From Hofstenia miamia (taxonomy: Eukaryota > Xenacoelomorpha > Acoela), in contig SCFE01000002.1 of the NCBI GenBank assembly GCA_004352715.1, positions 64,946-128,945 of the forward strand: a stretch of 64,000 nucleotides of DNA, in the 5' to 3' direction. Shown here piece by piece: positions 34,540 through 46,611 of the stretch (position 1 is its first letter; each line of letters opens with the position of its first letter). The position numbers and the translations under genes were made by a program. The notes below the pieces were generated by a model. That model was given only the letters and a program-made list of their open reading frames with translations. It searched no databases and was not told where the DNA came from.

Positions 34540-37110
34540 AGCAAAGAATTTAGCTTTGGCGGTTTGGGACTCATTTTCTCTCATCTGTGACGGTCCTATC
34601 GATGTCGGTCAAATGCTAGCCAACTTTACAATTTCAAACACGTACGTTCAAAAATTTGGTAATTTATTTTAGTAATTCTTACATACCATTATCAAGTTTT
34701 TATTGAATACAATATTGTTAAAATATTTTGCTTTCTAAAGAAAAACTATGTGAGCCCTGATCAATCGCGTTCGAAAATCATAGACGAAACAGAGAAAGAG
34801 GACGTAATTCTTTATCAGGGGTTTATCATATCTCAAATATCTTTAGTAATTTTCTTGTAAGTGCTAAAATTTTGCGAGAAAACAATCACTGATTTTGAAG
34901 AATTCTAGTAATTGTTTGTAATTTTTCAATCATGCCCTTTGCATTTAATCTTAAACTATTGAGGAATTTTTTAAAAAATTTAAGCAATTATAATTTGTAA
35001 TTTTATAATCATGCCCTTTGCGTTTAATCTTAAACTATTGAAGAATTTTTTAAAAACTTTAAGCGCTTATAACTCCTCCTGTCGATTACCCGCCAAGACG
35101 TGATGATTCTTATTTTACACGTTCGTAAAAATTTTCAAAATTATATTGGGGAAATTTCACTAATAGTTGTGTCAATATCTCAATTTCATAATAGGCTTGG
35201 AGAAAGTTTGTAAAAGCGATATATCATTTACAAAGGTCATAGACAGTTTGAGGTTAAATAACAATATGTTATAAATTAAGATATATATATATTAATATTT
35301 AATTGTAATGATAGTTAAAAATAATTCCAAGAATTGTCAAAAATATTTCTTGATTCATGAATAAACGATTATCATCTACCAAATTCAGTTCAACTGTAAT
35401 TACTTCACAGTGTATGAACAAACCTTGTCTAAATTTGATGCCAATTTTACAATATTCATTTCAATATCCAAAATAATTCAAATGATCATAATATTCGTAA
35501 AACATTATTTTCTAAACCAAAATTATATATATATATATATAAATATACATATATAATTACTCATAAATAGAAAAATTCTTAGTAACAAAATGTTAATTTA
35601 GTAAGAATGAATGACTGGTCAACAACAAATATCGCTCATTGGCTGGTGGTATTCATTTCATTTGATCGCTTTATCGCTGTATATTTTCCTATTACATACC
35701 AGAGCACATTCGCCAAGAGCCAGTTCGCAATGAAAATAGTCATTTACATATGCATCACAAGTTATTTCATATACATCACATTGGGTTCATTAGTCGCCAT
35801 CATTGCTGAACAATGTCGCCAGACTAGCGATTGTGATCTAAGAGCTAAATGGGAAATCACCATTGCCATGGGATTTCTTGTTTTGTCCCAAGGCATTGTA
35901 CCAAATATTTTAGTATTGCTGCTAAATGTATTAATAGCCGCTAAAATTACAACACTTAGAAATAAGAGTAAAGCCAAACAAAATAATAAAACGAATGATG
36001 TTGAGATTCTATTGTTTGTTGTTTCTTTCAGCTTTACAATCTTGAATGGAGGTGCGCAGGTTTCATGGTTCATAAATTTTAATAGCATTTCGTCTGACAG
36101 CGAATGCTCATTGATTTATATCATCTCAAGAATGATGGAGAGTCTCACGCATGTGCTCAATAATGGAGTAAACTTCTTTTTTACATCTTGATGGGAAAAA
36201 CTTTTCGACTTGCTTTTTTTGCTTTGCTGAAAGACATTTAAGTTTGAGTGTAGTTGATGTAAATTGTACATACTATATCTATATTATAACCTCTGATACA
36301 ACGTTATACACGGTAATTCTAGAGATTTTAAAAATTTAAAAACTGTTCACCACATAACGTACTCTGTTCCAGATCACAATTAACTTGTGAAAAATCGTAT
36401 TCCTCGCTATTGAAGAATCTATTACCTAAAGAATTTTAGAAAACTATGAAGGATGTGTAATCTAGATTATAATAATAATAATACTAGTAATAATCGAATA
36501 CTTATTATGTTATCAAAAGAGTTACATAGCTATGTAAATAAAATTTTATAACCTTGTGTGTTACAATGGAGCAGAAATATTGTAGTTTCAGCATATTAAT
36601 TATTCTAAAACTAATTGAGCTAATGATAAATTGATTTGTTCATCGTTTTCGTTTCTTCGTTTGAAATTTGTATGTCATATTAACAATATAAACAATTAGT
36701 CAGTCTCCAGCATAATCTATGAAAAAATAATTTTCAGTTTTAGCATTATTTGGTATTTCACTTTTGGCAAAATGAGAATATTTTAGATTAAAATTCCATA
36801 TATCTACAATGCACCATTAAAATGACTTGACAAAATCTTCAATCAGTAAATCATTTGATGGACTTGTAATTTTGAAATCATTTGCATAAAGATAGCAAGA
36901 AGTACTAGAGCAACAATCAAGCAAGTCATTAATGAAAATCAAAAATAACAAATTACTGTTGTGGCACCCCACTTGTAACATTTTGAATAGAAGAAGAAAT
37001 ATTGTATTGTTTTTACAATTTGTTAAGCAGTCAGCCAAAGGTTTTAAAAATTTGATACCAATGCCAATCTCAGTTTTACATTTTGCATGCTACTTATGAA
37101 AACATTCGCA
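34540..37110 (+). repeat. Receptor block B, inverted relative to A and C
   Basis: In reverse complement it matches block C (52431 to about 54980) across receptor exon 2, its 3' flank and the neighbouring LINE. It also matches block A across exon 2 and the 5' flank. Inside, 34926-35075 carries a small local duplication that C lacks. Confidence 0.88.
35606..36191 (+). pseudogene. Rhodopsin-type GPCR, copy B: exon 2 (TM3-TM7), frameshifted in TM7
   Basis: Exon 2 is entered after AG at 35604-35605 and reads MNDWSTTNIAHWLVVFISF. Then comes DRF in place of the DRY motif, followed by IAVYFP. TM4 is KIVIYICITSYFIYITLGSL. The second extracellular loop has Cys residues in EQCRQTSDC. TM5 is FLVLSQGIVPNILVLLLNVL, and TM6 lacks CWxP. 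Near the end the frame reads VNFFFTS and stops. One base fewer than in copy A (near 36175) shifts the frame and removes the end of TM7 and the cytoplasmic tail. No exon 1 is seen nearby on this strand, so block B holds exon 2 only. It is probably non-functional as assembled. Confidence 0.75.
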
Positions 37111-37830
37111 CTTATTGTATAATTTCTATGCAAAGAAAAATAACTTTGTAAAAATGCCCCTTTACTAGTTTTACTGCAAACATATGAATCAAAAAATGAT
37201 TTTTGTACAGATATAGCAACCGGAAATATAATACTCAATTTCAAGACATTCTTCAAAATATTTGAAAGAGAGAGATCATTGTGAAAGAGATAGTTTAAAA
37301 TTTTTAGGCAACATTGTTGCAAATGTTTTTTTATTAATTTCAAAGTCATTAAAATTGAAACAAGCAACATTTGTTTCCCCAATAATAGAGTAGTGGGCTG
37401 TAATGCAATTGAATTTTTTCTGAGAATAATTTCATAATTTACATAGTGAGTTTCTTGATGAAATCAGAAAACCTAATACGTTTTGAACATAGTTTTTTAC
37501 AAGATATGCAGAAAATAGAGTGAGTTTTGGGAAAATTGAAGTCACCAAAAACGTATATCGGAAAATCGTAATTTATATATTGCCTAACAAATTTTTCTTC
37601 AAAATCGTCAAGTTTTGCTCTACAGTATATTTGCTTCCAATAGGTGGCAAATTAAAACAGAAAATGAGTGAAATGCAGTGCTTGTAATAAGAATACAGCA
37701 TGGCATCCAAAGTCAACAAATGATGAAAAAGGAAGATACAACCACCATGCTGGTAGTTTGTTCTTGCACAGGAATGAATCATTACAACATCTGATATAAG
37801 TAAAACTTCCAATTCTTTATTTGATGTAAA
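36817..37830 (-). mobile_element. Decayed APE-type LINE downstream of receptor copy B
   Basis: On minus, the endonuclease part comes first. ISLIFCFNLPPIGSKYT lies at about 37620-37670. YVFGDFNFPKTH follows at about 37520-37555, containing the GDFN metal-binding motif of AP endonucleases. RT pieces come next. A frame-shifted SGVPQQ block is at about 36970. FLIFINDLLDCC and CYLYANDFKI (a YADD box with Asn in third place) are at 36817-36950. Stops and frameshifts abound. Block C carries the same RT end at 52431-52730, so the insertion predates the duplication of the blocks. Confidence 0.75.
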
Positions 37831-39493
37831 TCAAGTTTCAATAATGATACAATAGAAATGTGATATGAAAATATATTACTTAGTAATTTCGTACGCTTAT
37901 AGACAGAAATCATACTTCTAATATTTAGATATAAAAATGGTATAACAAAACGAACATATTATTTAGTCGTGTTTATGCTTTATGTAATCAATTCTAAGTT
38001 TCTTATACGAATTCTACTCATTTCAATACCATTTTGAATAAGTTTGTTTTTTTACAAACTTTAATGTCATTCTCATTTTATGTTTGAAACTCTAGTATCT
38101 CATCTATTTTTTTTGCCAAATTTCATTCGTTAGTTCGTATTTTTCTACTTATACTTTTCAGGAACACTAAGAAGAATTAATTTATATTTCATACCGTTGT
38201 TCTTAGAACTTATAGAATGTATTGAAGTACAACATCGGTTAATTTTTATTTGAAAAAATGTTTCAAATAATCAATTGCATGGCCAATTGTTTTTGTAATT
38301 GGTTTAAACAGCAATTTGAAAATTCAATTTTATAGAAGAATAATAATTAACAGATTTATGACTGTCAACACAAGCAGTACAGAGATGAAAAAATGTTTTC
38401 GATTTTTCATAAGGGATTCTGTGTATGTAGAAGATATACATATAAACCTGATACCTATAGGTGCATAACATCTCATGTTAACAATTTAGAATTACTCATT
38501 AAATTTGTTTAAAAATAATACAATTAATGTTAATTTCGTCAGTTACTTTGATGTAGTAAGCTTCAAAAACATATTGTAGTTTAATTATTACATTTAAATT
38601 GTGGCACTGCGAGTACTCGAAAATTGAGTCGAGGTATAAAACTCAACTCGACATTTCAAGTACTCGAAACCAACTCGATTTTAGAGTAGTAAGAAAGGCC
38701 GAGACCCCGTGGATATTTGCATTGTGATCTTGGTGTGCTTGTTTGGAGTGGCTATGATGTAATTGTGTAATTTGGCCGGCTGTCTAACTCTGACGTCATT
38801 GGAATATGTTCTATTTGGTTGTAATATTTGTTGACAAACAAAATTAATTTGCAATCTATTGTTTAAAATATAACAAATTTGTCTATGTACATAGAAGTTA
38901 AACAATTTGGTAGATAACAATCTTTACGATTGGATACATTTTGGCATTTGACCAATGGGGTAAAGATTAAAAATTATGTAATGTCAACATTGTCTGTGAA
39001 GCAGCCAAAGTTTGACCACTTAGAAGCTGTTATACACGTAATTTAACTCCAAAAATAAATTCTAATATCACCAATCCAATGTATAGAATTCTAATTCGAT
39101 TTATAACAAAAAATAATGTGAAGACAATAAACAATTTTGTTGTTATCAAACTTTGACATCGAAATTTGGACAATACAGAAAATTTTGACTTGCAAAATGC
39201 TTCCAAAAATAGAAAATCATGCTTTTACCGACCAATATTACTCGGTGAGCAGTCCAAGTCAGTAACCAATTTTGTCTTTGCTCTTTAAAATGAAAAGGAC
39301 TTTCAAAATGATGTCAACAGTTTTGATATTGTGTTCATGTATAGTCTGAAATTTTCATTATCTCACTCTTTAGCACGTAAAATACAAAGCGCCTTCTTCT
39401 TCACATCTAAAGATTGCAACTTAATCCAAAGCCTTTATGGTTCCCATGCGTTCTTGATCATTTTTAGCTACACTTTCCTAAGTAATAACTGTC

Positions 39494-39496
<3 letters not shown>
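37831..39496. other. AT-rich stretch with a small GAGTACTCGA-type repeat
   Basis: Near 38608-38690 the words GAGTACTCGAAA, AACTCGAC and AAGTACTCGAAACC recur, in the manner of the GC-rich word repeats elsewhere. No gene was recognised. Confidence 0.4.
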
Positions 39497-39533
<37 letters not shown>

Positions 39534-39534
39534 G
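39497..39534. repeat. (GA)n microsatellite
   Basis: A GA dinucleotide run with one interruption near its end. Confidence 0.95.
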
Positions 39535-39739
39535 CATGACAAAAATCCTGATCCGACTGGCCTGCCAACAGGCCGGTCTTGTCGAACTGGTTCCAACTCT
39601 GGGTTAGGTTCAATTTGCATTTATTACCTCACACTGATTAAATAATATCACTTTTATTGATAAAAATAAGAAGATTAAGGGATATTTTCTGAAAAATTGA
39701 TTATAGGGGTGGGGTAGGACATAATTGTGCTGCCACTGT

Positions 39740-39995
39740 TTGAATGTAATTTTGAAAATTTCTACTAAATTGTGTTGCTGTGGTGAAATAGTTGAAAGGG
39801 TTAACTATTTATATTTGAAAATTCCAAATTTTTCTTCATACCTAGCATTAATGTAATTAGAAAGTCGCGACCCATGGAAGCAACAAATGTTTCTTTAAAT
39901 GTGCAATGATCTCCTAAACTTTGAAATCCAAAGTCTCAGATTACAAGTGAAAATGAAAGAGGAGACTTTCAACCATCATGTCGTGCTCTAATATA
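39740..39995 (+). repeat. Interspersed repeat family copy interrupted by the gypsy element
   Basis: CGACCCATGGAAGCAACAAA and AAAATGAAAGAGGAGAC match the family and stop at 39995, where the gypsy LTR begins. The continuation (TTATGAAAAGTTTAAAAAAT) is found right after the other LTR, at about 48815. Confidence 0.55.
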
Positions 39996-40312
39996 TTCTA
40001 GCATCAACATAGCAAGCCAATAAGTTAGGCCAAAACATAGTGATAGCATAGTATCTAGTCTCATTATAATACATCTCATGTGACTGCTTAGGCATAGAAA
40101 GTTTAAAGTAGTAAGCACTAGTAATAACATAGATAGACTACTGCGAATATGAACTCCAGTAACACATAAAAATACGTGGCAATTAGTGCCGAAGCGAGAC
40201 ATCAAAGCTGCCATCTAGAATACACGAATGTCTGAATCAGCTATACCAAAAACTGAACGGGCTTAAGCCTCCTTCGTAGACGGGCCATAACGATCCTACA
40301 CGCCCGAATACA
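39996..40312 (-). repeat. 3' LTR (outer pair)
   Basis: Bases 39996-40260 match 48548-48811. On minus it lies directly after a purine tract (40314-40335), and its likely start is TGTATTCGG at 40312. Confidence 0.65.
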
Positions 40313-40313
40313 A

Positions 40314-40335
40314 ACTTGGCCTACTCCCCCTCAAC
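40314..40335 (-). promoter_or_regulatory. Polypurine tract
   Basis: On minus this reads GAGGGGGAGTAGG, directly before the presumed 3' LTR start, the position where plus-strand synthesis is primed. Confidence 0.55.
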
Positions 40336-40357
40336 TTCTAGAAAGTTTAGCTGCTCA

Positions 40358-40635
40358 TGACCATCTAAGTATATAGTGTATATGGGCAAGAGAACAAGCT
40401 ATCGAACCAAAATAATTTATTGAACATTTGCACAAACTGAGGCCCTACATATACAAAATGATTAAAGCAACGTAATAATCTGCCAAGGCAGAACTAATAA
40501 TGTAAACAACTAAGTGGCGCAAGCAATGGGTAGATATAGAACGGGAACATAGTAGGAATTAGCATGAATTTTGGATGCGACGATTCCCAGTGGTGACAAT
40601 GTGAATTGCTGTTATGTAAAGGTCCCGATTGTACA
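40358..40635 (-). repeat. Inner 278-bp LTR-like repeat, left copy
   Basis: On minus it starts TGTACAATCGGG, ends AGATGGTCA (TG...CA) and contains an AATAAA word. It has the same length and orientation as 47754-48031, with about 24 differences by eye. Confidence 0.7.
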
Positions 40636-40673
40636 CCGCACCCCTAAGATACCCTATTGCGGCGGCAGGGGTT

Positions 40674-43468
40674 TTACTTCGAAGGTTGACTTATAAGATT
40701 GTGGGTATCATCCAACAGTTTTAGTATATGTGTGTCTTCCCACATGGTATGAGCTATTTCTTCTTTGCGACTTAGGTAAGCGATTGTTTCAATCTCCATC
40801 ATTATAGTTTTGTGGTAACATATGTACCATAGGCTCTTCATTGGTGTAGGGATACTAATTGATTGTTGAAGGTTGTTTATTCTTCTTTGCAAGATGTCGT
40901 AGTAGTTTCTATAAAGCTTTTAGCCTTTTAGCGCTATCATGAGCGTCATTTTCGCGTCCATATCAGATGTGTGGGCTGACTCTGTGTCCAGTTTTGTTTT
41001 GGGAAAAAAGAACTGGAACATGGAAGACAACGATTGGTGATAGTTGGTATTTTTATATAGGAAATTTATGTTTTGTAGAATGAGTTCCTCAGACATTTGA
41101 TCCAGGTTGTTTATATCAGCTCATATCATCGTTACTATTTCCACTCGTTTTGAGATGTTGCAGTATTTTAAAATCTTCTTTTTGAGGTTGGCCCATATTA
41201 TGTTGTTGCTGCTGGCAACAAGTGTGAGGCTTTTGAGCTTTTTCTTTGCTAGTTTTTCTTTGAGACTGAGAATTTGTTGTCGAATGGGGCGACCTTTTTT
41301 GAATGTCTTCCAGTAAGCTTGGTCGTTTTCTCTTAATATGTTTGTGGCGTCTTTGAAGCTGTGAGATTTTTTGAAGTTTATGATGTTTTGACACGAGTTA
41401 AAGTAGAGTTTATGCAAAGGTATATCATGTTTGACAGATTTGACCTTCATGTAGGGTATTATTATAGGCACGCCAATTATTTTTGGAGGTATGCAGAAGT
41501 CATTTGCCTTTGTGATTTGTTTCTCCAGTTGCAGCCAGTTTCCTGTAGTTTGTGTTATTTGGGCGGTGCCAAATGTTACAGGGTAGTTGATTGACTTATG
41601 ATCAATTTCTCCTATCACTTTTATGGGTGATGTTTTCTTAATGCTTGTTTTGTTTTTCGCGGGATGAGGAAGCACACAACTGTGCACTTGATGTCAAATG
41701 CCACTTGTTTGTTTGGTGCCATTAAAGTTTTGAGGTCTGTTTTTGTGTAAGACTCTGTAAATATGTTCAACTTGATGAGTTCAACGTCGGAGACTTTTGT
41801 GGCTGCATATTATATTGACGTAATTTGTATTTGGTTTTTGTTGTTGAGTATTGACTTGTTGATTAGAAGGTTTTGATGTTCTGCGCAAATCCATGTAGGG
41901 GGTGTATTTTCTCCGTTTGCGAAATTTTTTTGTTTGTGATGTCTTCTAGTAGACATTGAATGCGTGGGGAGAGTTGTACTGTGGACTCTGCAAGCAGTTG
42001 TTCTTCCTGTTCAAGTGTTATCTCAGTTTTTGGTATCAGGTTTATGACTTTAATTGGTTCGAAGTGACCTAGTATGTTGGTGGTCTCCTTGGTGATTTGC
42101 ATTAAGCTGTAGGTAATTTCCTGGTAGGATGTTGGAAGGTACTGAAACAGTGCTTCATTTTTCTTTTTGATATTATGATTTCAACAAAGATGTAAGAACA
42201 ATTGCATGCTGTTTGGCATTTTTCGTTGTAGTATGTTGGTTTTTACTGTTCCATATATGTCGTTTGTTTTCATGAAGTGTGACCCTGCTGTTGCGCCCCA
42301 CATGTATTTTCATGTGTGGGGGTGTAAGAAATCCATATCACTTTGATGAATCCTGAGAATATTTTGTAAAATTATTTGTGAGGTGCATCTAAAGGCGTTT
42401 TCTCAGTTAATGATGCTTAGAAGAGTCTTCTCGTAGGTGTTAATGCTTTGTTGAAACTTTTTGAGTCGTGAGGTGGGTGCTCTTGTTGGTTGCAATAGCC
42501 AATTTTTTGTATTTCTGGATATGGGGGCGATTGCAATTTTGTAGCAGCATTGTTTTGCAAGTGACGTTTGTTTTGCTTTTGAGATCAGCAGGAGCAGGTT
42601 AGGATTTTCTGTTAGGAAGATTGATATGAGCCATAGTGCAGATGTGGTTGTTATTTTGGGAACTTGCTGTTCAGTGAAGAGTTGCGCTCAGAAGTCTTTT
42701 TTAACATTGAAGTCTGTGGCTTTGATGATTTCAGATAGAAGTTTTTTGACGTTTTCCGTGTAGAGTTGAGACAGGGATTCTATGTTGATTGATGGCCATA
42801 GCTCTTCTGTAATGCACTTGGATTGCACTGTTTTCCATCATTTGTTAATCTCATTTATGGAGCTTTGTTTTTGTTGGAAGGAGAATTGTGTTGTGATTTT
42901 TGTGATGTCTATTGTTAAGCAGTTAGTATCAATGATTTCTTGTGTTTGAGCTAGTAGCATGGCATCTAAAGCTAATAATTGCTCTGTGATGATGTGGTAT
43001 TGAGGCATCAAGTAGTGCATGAATATGTCTATGAAGATGAGATTTGTGACTGACGGTGTTCTCTCGCCTGTTGTTCTCACTAATGTAGTTTTTTGAATAA
43101 TGAAAAAGGACTCCATGTAACTTTCCAGGTCAAGGGTGTTGTCTGGCAGTGGCGACGAGTCTTCAATGTAGAAGAAGTTTGCTGTGATATTGTAAGCATG
43201 GGCCTCTACTAGTATGAGGTTTAGGCATTGTACCATTTTTGGGTCCTCTTTTTCATGTTGTTTGAGTATGTATACGAGGCTTAGCAATGACCAATTGATG
43301 TTGAGGCACTCTAGATTTTTGCATTTTCTTCTGTTTTTTTAGCAGTTTTAGGATACATTTGAGATGTATGTTGTTATGAAAGGTTGTGTGCACCATGCTT
43401 CTATAGTAATCTCTTGTGAGTTTAGGTAGAAATGACTCGGGGTAAAAGATGATGATTGTGTTCACCAT
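40674..43468 (-). pseudogene. Third coding region of the gypsy element, unrecognised
   Basis: About 2.8 kb of broken open frames lie between integrase and the polypurine tract. The pieces are 43253-43468, 42838-43287 (149 residues), 41863-42102, 41121-41687 (188 residues) and 40674-40892. The stretches between them also stay largely open in one or another frame. The text is Ile/Lys/Gln-rich and soluble-looking, with no clear signal peptide and no C-terminal membrane anchor. It therefore does not look like a standard env, which is what usually sits in this place. I recognise no domain. It could be a lineage-specific accessory protein or a captured host gene. Confidence 0.5.
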
Positions 43469-43657
43469 TGGGCATTTCTCCTTGTCTATGATAGTAGGTA
43501 GTGCTTTGCTGCTGGCTGAGTTTTCTCGGACTGTTAAGATTGCTGCTATAGGTTTTTGAGTTTCTTCTGATATATTGTTGTGGGTTATATATCAACAGCA
43601 ATGTGATGCGATAAAATATGGATGGACAGTTTCACCTTCAATGATGGAGAGTTTTTG

Positions 43658-44330
43658 TTATCTTTCTTGGAAGCAAGAGTCTTGTCTACTGCTGGTTTTA
43701 GACGATGTCAGAGATGGTATTTGAGTGAGAATGCAACATTTGCTGGGTATATCTGTAGAAGGCTCGCCACTCCTTTTGTGTATTGTTGATGTTGATGTAG
43801 TGTATTTTGTGAAATAGTCCACCATGACCAATACGTAGGAGTAGCCTTCATCATCTTGTGAAAGTTGTTCTATGTTGGTGATTACTATGGAATTTGTGTG
43901 ATCTGCTGAGATTTTTTCTAGTGGTGCCCTTTGTCCTGGGAAACAAGATGTGTTGAGCAGGATACACAATTGGCATTTGTTGATAATGTCTTCTATTGTT
44001 GTCATAGGTAGGGGGTGATGAAATTTTCGTGAATAGTTAGTTATGTCTGGTAGACCCTTTTTTTATGTCCTTGTTCGTGAATTTTGTGATGACTTATCTT
44101 TTGTAGTATTCTGGTAATGTGATTAGGTTTCGTGTCTTTGCTGCTGTGTATAATATTCCAGAATCTGTTAGTTTCCATGTGTGTTTGCAGTAATAGCATG
44201 TTGCCATGGAATCCATGATGAACGTGGGGTTTTTAATGCATTGTATAATTTGACAGATGATTTTGTCATTGGATTGTGCTTTTGCTATTTCATCTGATGT
44301 TATTTCTTCTTTAATGAAGATTGAAAGCAT
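43658..44330 (-). pseudogene. Gypsy integrase, remnant
   Basis: On minus, the N-terminal HHCC finger is suggested by SHHKIHEQGH near 44075-44105 and by NKCQLC near 43970. The catalytic core begins at YSYVLVMVDYFTKYTT (about 43800-43850), with the first catalytic Asp in VDYF. The frame then decays, and the second Asp and the Glu are not clearly visible. Integrase inserts the reverse-transcribed copy into host DNA; this one cannot. The upstream piece at 44094-44330 is the linker after RNase H. Confidence 0.65.
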
Positions 44331-44465
44331 AGGTTTAATTGGGTGGCCATTCCTATCTGTGTTTATATGCAGTAGTTTTACATATTGGCATTTTGGTATG
44401 AAGCGAAATTGTCTTGGTGGACCTTGTTCTTTCTTTAAGTCTCTTTGGTATTGAGGCAGAGCAGT

Positions 44466-44981
44466 TCATATGTTGGCATTTGTGTGGAGTTTACCTTTCC
44501 AGTGTTGTATCATGAAGTTGAAATCATGCAGGTATTCTATCCACCTCACTATGATGTTTGAGCAATCTCTGGCATATTTTTTGAGCCAACATAGGCTGCT
44601 GTTGTCTGTGCGTACTGTGAATTTCTTCTCTCCTATTAAGAAGTAGCAGAATTTTTTCAATGACTCAATGAGGGCCAACATTTCAAGTTTGGTAGCTCCG
44701 TAGTTTTTTTCACTGTAATGTAATTTTCTGCTGAACCACTTTATTCGTTTTTCTATTCAGTTTTGTATTTGGCTGAGTGTTGAGCTGATTGCAACTGTAC
44801 TGTCTAGAATAAATGGATCTTTTGGGGTTGGTGAGTTTAGTGATTTGATGTTTTTGATTGCTTTCTTTAGAGTGTTTAGCTCCTCTTGGTGTTCCCATGT
44901 CCAGTTGAAATGTTGTGGCTTTTTGAGTAGGTTTGACATGTGTTTCGTCTTTTCTGCAAGATTTGGAATAAACATTTGGTA
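44466..44981 (-). pseudogene. Gypsy RNase H and connection, remnant
   Basis: The piece at 44757-44975 gives the connection segment HFNWTWEHQEELNTLK and DPFILDSTVAISSTLSQ. The latter resembles the first RNase H block with its Asp. The piece at 44466-44681 gives FTVRTDNSSLCWLKKY, the usual tDh-sLxWL block, then RWIEYLHDFNFMIQHWKGK. A frameshift separates the two. RNase H removes the RNA strand during reverse transcription. Confidence 0.7.
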
Positions 44982-44986
44982 ATAGT

Positions 44987-45939
44987 TTATAAACCCAAGA
45001 ATTTTTTGCGCATCTTTGATGGTTTTAGGAGCTTGAATTTTGTCTTGAGGTGTTTTGCGTTGTCTTTCAGTTTTATTTTTTCTTGTGTGATGTTTTTGCC
45101 TAGGAAGAGTACGTGATGTTTAGTGAGAGTGCACTTTTTCATGTCTATGCATAGGCCTGAGTTATGTAGTAATCTTAGTGTGGTGTTCAGCTCTTTTGCA
45201 TGCTTGGTGATGGTGGTTGATCCTATCAAGATGTCATTGATATATGCGGCTATGCCTTCGGAGGGTTTGCAATTTTCTTTGGTTAAGATTTTTGTGACAT
45301 AGCGTTGGAAAGTCACAGGGGTATTACTTAAGCCAAAGGCAATGGAGAGCCATTCATAGGGTGTAATGAAGGCTGTTTTTTCAATGTCTTCTTCTCTCAT
45401 GGGCACCTGCCAATAAGCTTTGCACAGATCAAGTGTGGAGAAGACTTTATATTTGGCTATGCTATAGAGGATGTCATCTATGTGTGGCAGCAGGTATGCG
45501 TCTTTAATTGTGATGTTGTTAAGTTGCCTGAAATCAATGCATAGATGGTGCTTTTCACCATGTTTTATAAAGACCATTGGTGAGCATATGGGCTCTGGCT
45601 TTTTCATATTATTCTGTGATTTAGTAACTCGGATAGAGTTTGGGCATATTGATCTTGTAGGTGCAGGGGCACCCTTCTGCATGGTTGATGTTTTGGTTTG
45701 TGTGGCACTGTCCTTATCTGATGTTTGAATCTGGCCACCTTTCTGATGCTTATTTCCTTATTGTTGAATACAGCGGCATTGTTTTTGACGACATTGTTGA
45801 TGATCTCTTGTTCTTCCTCTGTGAGGTGGGGATGAGAGTCAGGCATTAGTTTTGGAATGTCTTTCTTGTTTATTGTTGTTTTCTCTGCTGATGAGAATAA
45901 GAGTTGTTTATTCTTTGTCATGTACTTTTCTAGGGGCAC
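44987..45939 (-). pseudogene. Gypsy reverse transcriptase, remnant with altered active site
   Basis: The frame at 45604-45939 covers the N-terminal region up to PHKPKHQPCRRVP, with a frameshift near 45650 into the 231-residue frame at 44987-45682. In that frame LCIDFRQLNNITIKD is the typical Ty3 block. FSTLDLCKAYWQVPM carries the motif A Asp (D85), and TAFITPYEWLSIAFGLSN is motif B. The catalytic YxDD box reads AYINDILIG, so the first Asp of the pair is Asn (N149). FLGKNITQEKIK, the block after the palm, is also present. The Asn change alone should abolish polymerase activity. Confidence 0.85.
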
Positions 45940-45978
45940 GCCAATGATTTTAATGGCATTGTGCTTTAGAGGTACAGT

Positions 45979-46610
45979 TCAATTGGAGTTGTTGAGGATT
46001 GCAGTGTATCCCACATTGTTATGAATGGATACATTGTTGAGAACAGTTACTAGAGAGTTTTTCATGCCATATAGATTTGTTATTATTGCATCTCCTTCGA
46101 ATTTTGTCTTCAGTATTATTTTCACTACTTGCCAGTGGAAAGGCTCCAGTCTTAAGTTTGGGTTAGGGAGACTCCAAAGTGGTAGTGCCTTTTGTGGCAA
46201 GTGATACTGAGATGTTTTTGTCTTCCTGTATAGTTAGCATTTTATTTGAGTAATCAATGAGACAATTGTTTTAAGCTAGGAAGTCCCTTCTGATTATCAT
46301 GTTGTAGGGTAGTTGTTGGTTCATAGTGTTGATGATGTGGACATCTTGTTTGAACTTGATGTTTTTGATTGTAATTTTGGCATTTTTCACTGTTCCTTTA
46401 ATATTAACATAGTCTCCTGATGTGCTTATTAATCTTGTATCATTTGAGGTAATATCTTCTCTTCACCATCCGATGTTGAGGGTGCATGTGTCTGACATAA
46501 TTGTTACTGTTGCTTTAGTGTTGAGGTTGTTGATTGTTATCGGTATCAGGTTTCGTTCCAATAAGTCTGTGACAATCAACAGTTCCTTAGCTCGGTCTGG
46601 GGCTGGCGCC
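45979..46610 (-). pseudogene. Gypsy aspartic protease region, remnant
   Basis: On minus about 46490-46540 reads NNLNTKATVTIMSDTCTLNI, where a working protease would have Asp-Thr/Ser-Gly; that triad is not present. Farther on, NMIIRRDFLA followed by NNCLIDY matches the usual second block before the flap end (family: IIGRDFL). Stops interrupt it. The 45979-46200 frame is its continuation toward RT. Confidence 0.55.
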
Positions 46611-46611
46611 C

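Noticed and set aside
39969-40214. 81-codon minus-strand frame with hydrophobic stretches near 40.1 kb, and its counterpart near 48.6 kb, as a small membrane protein
   Set aside because: Both lie within the outer LTR pair, so the shared frame follows from the LTR repeat and shows no independent coding evidence.
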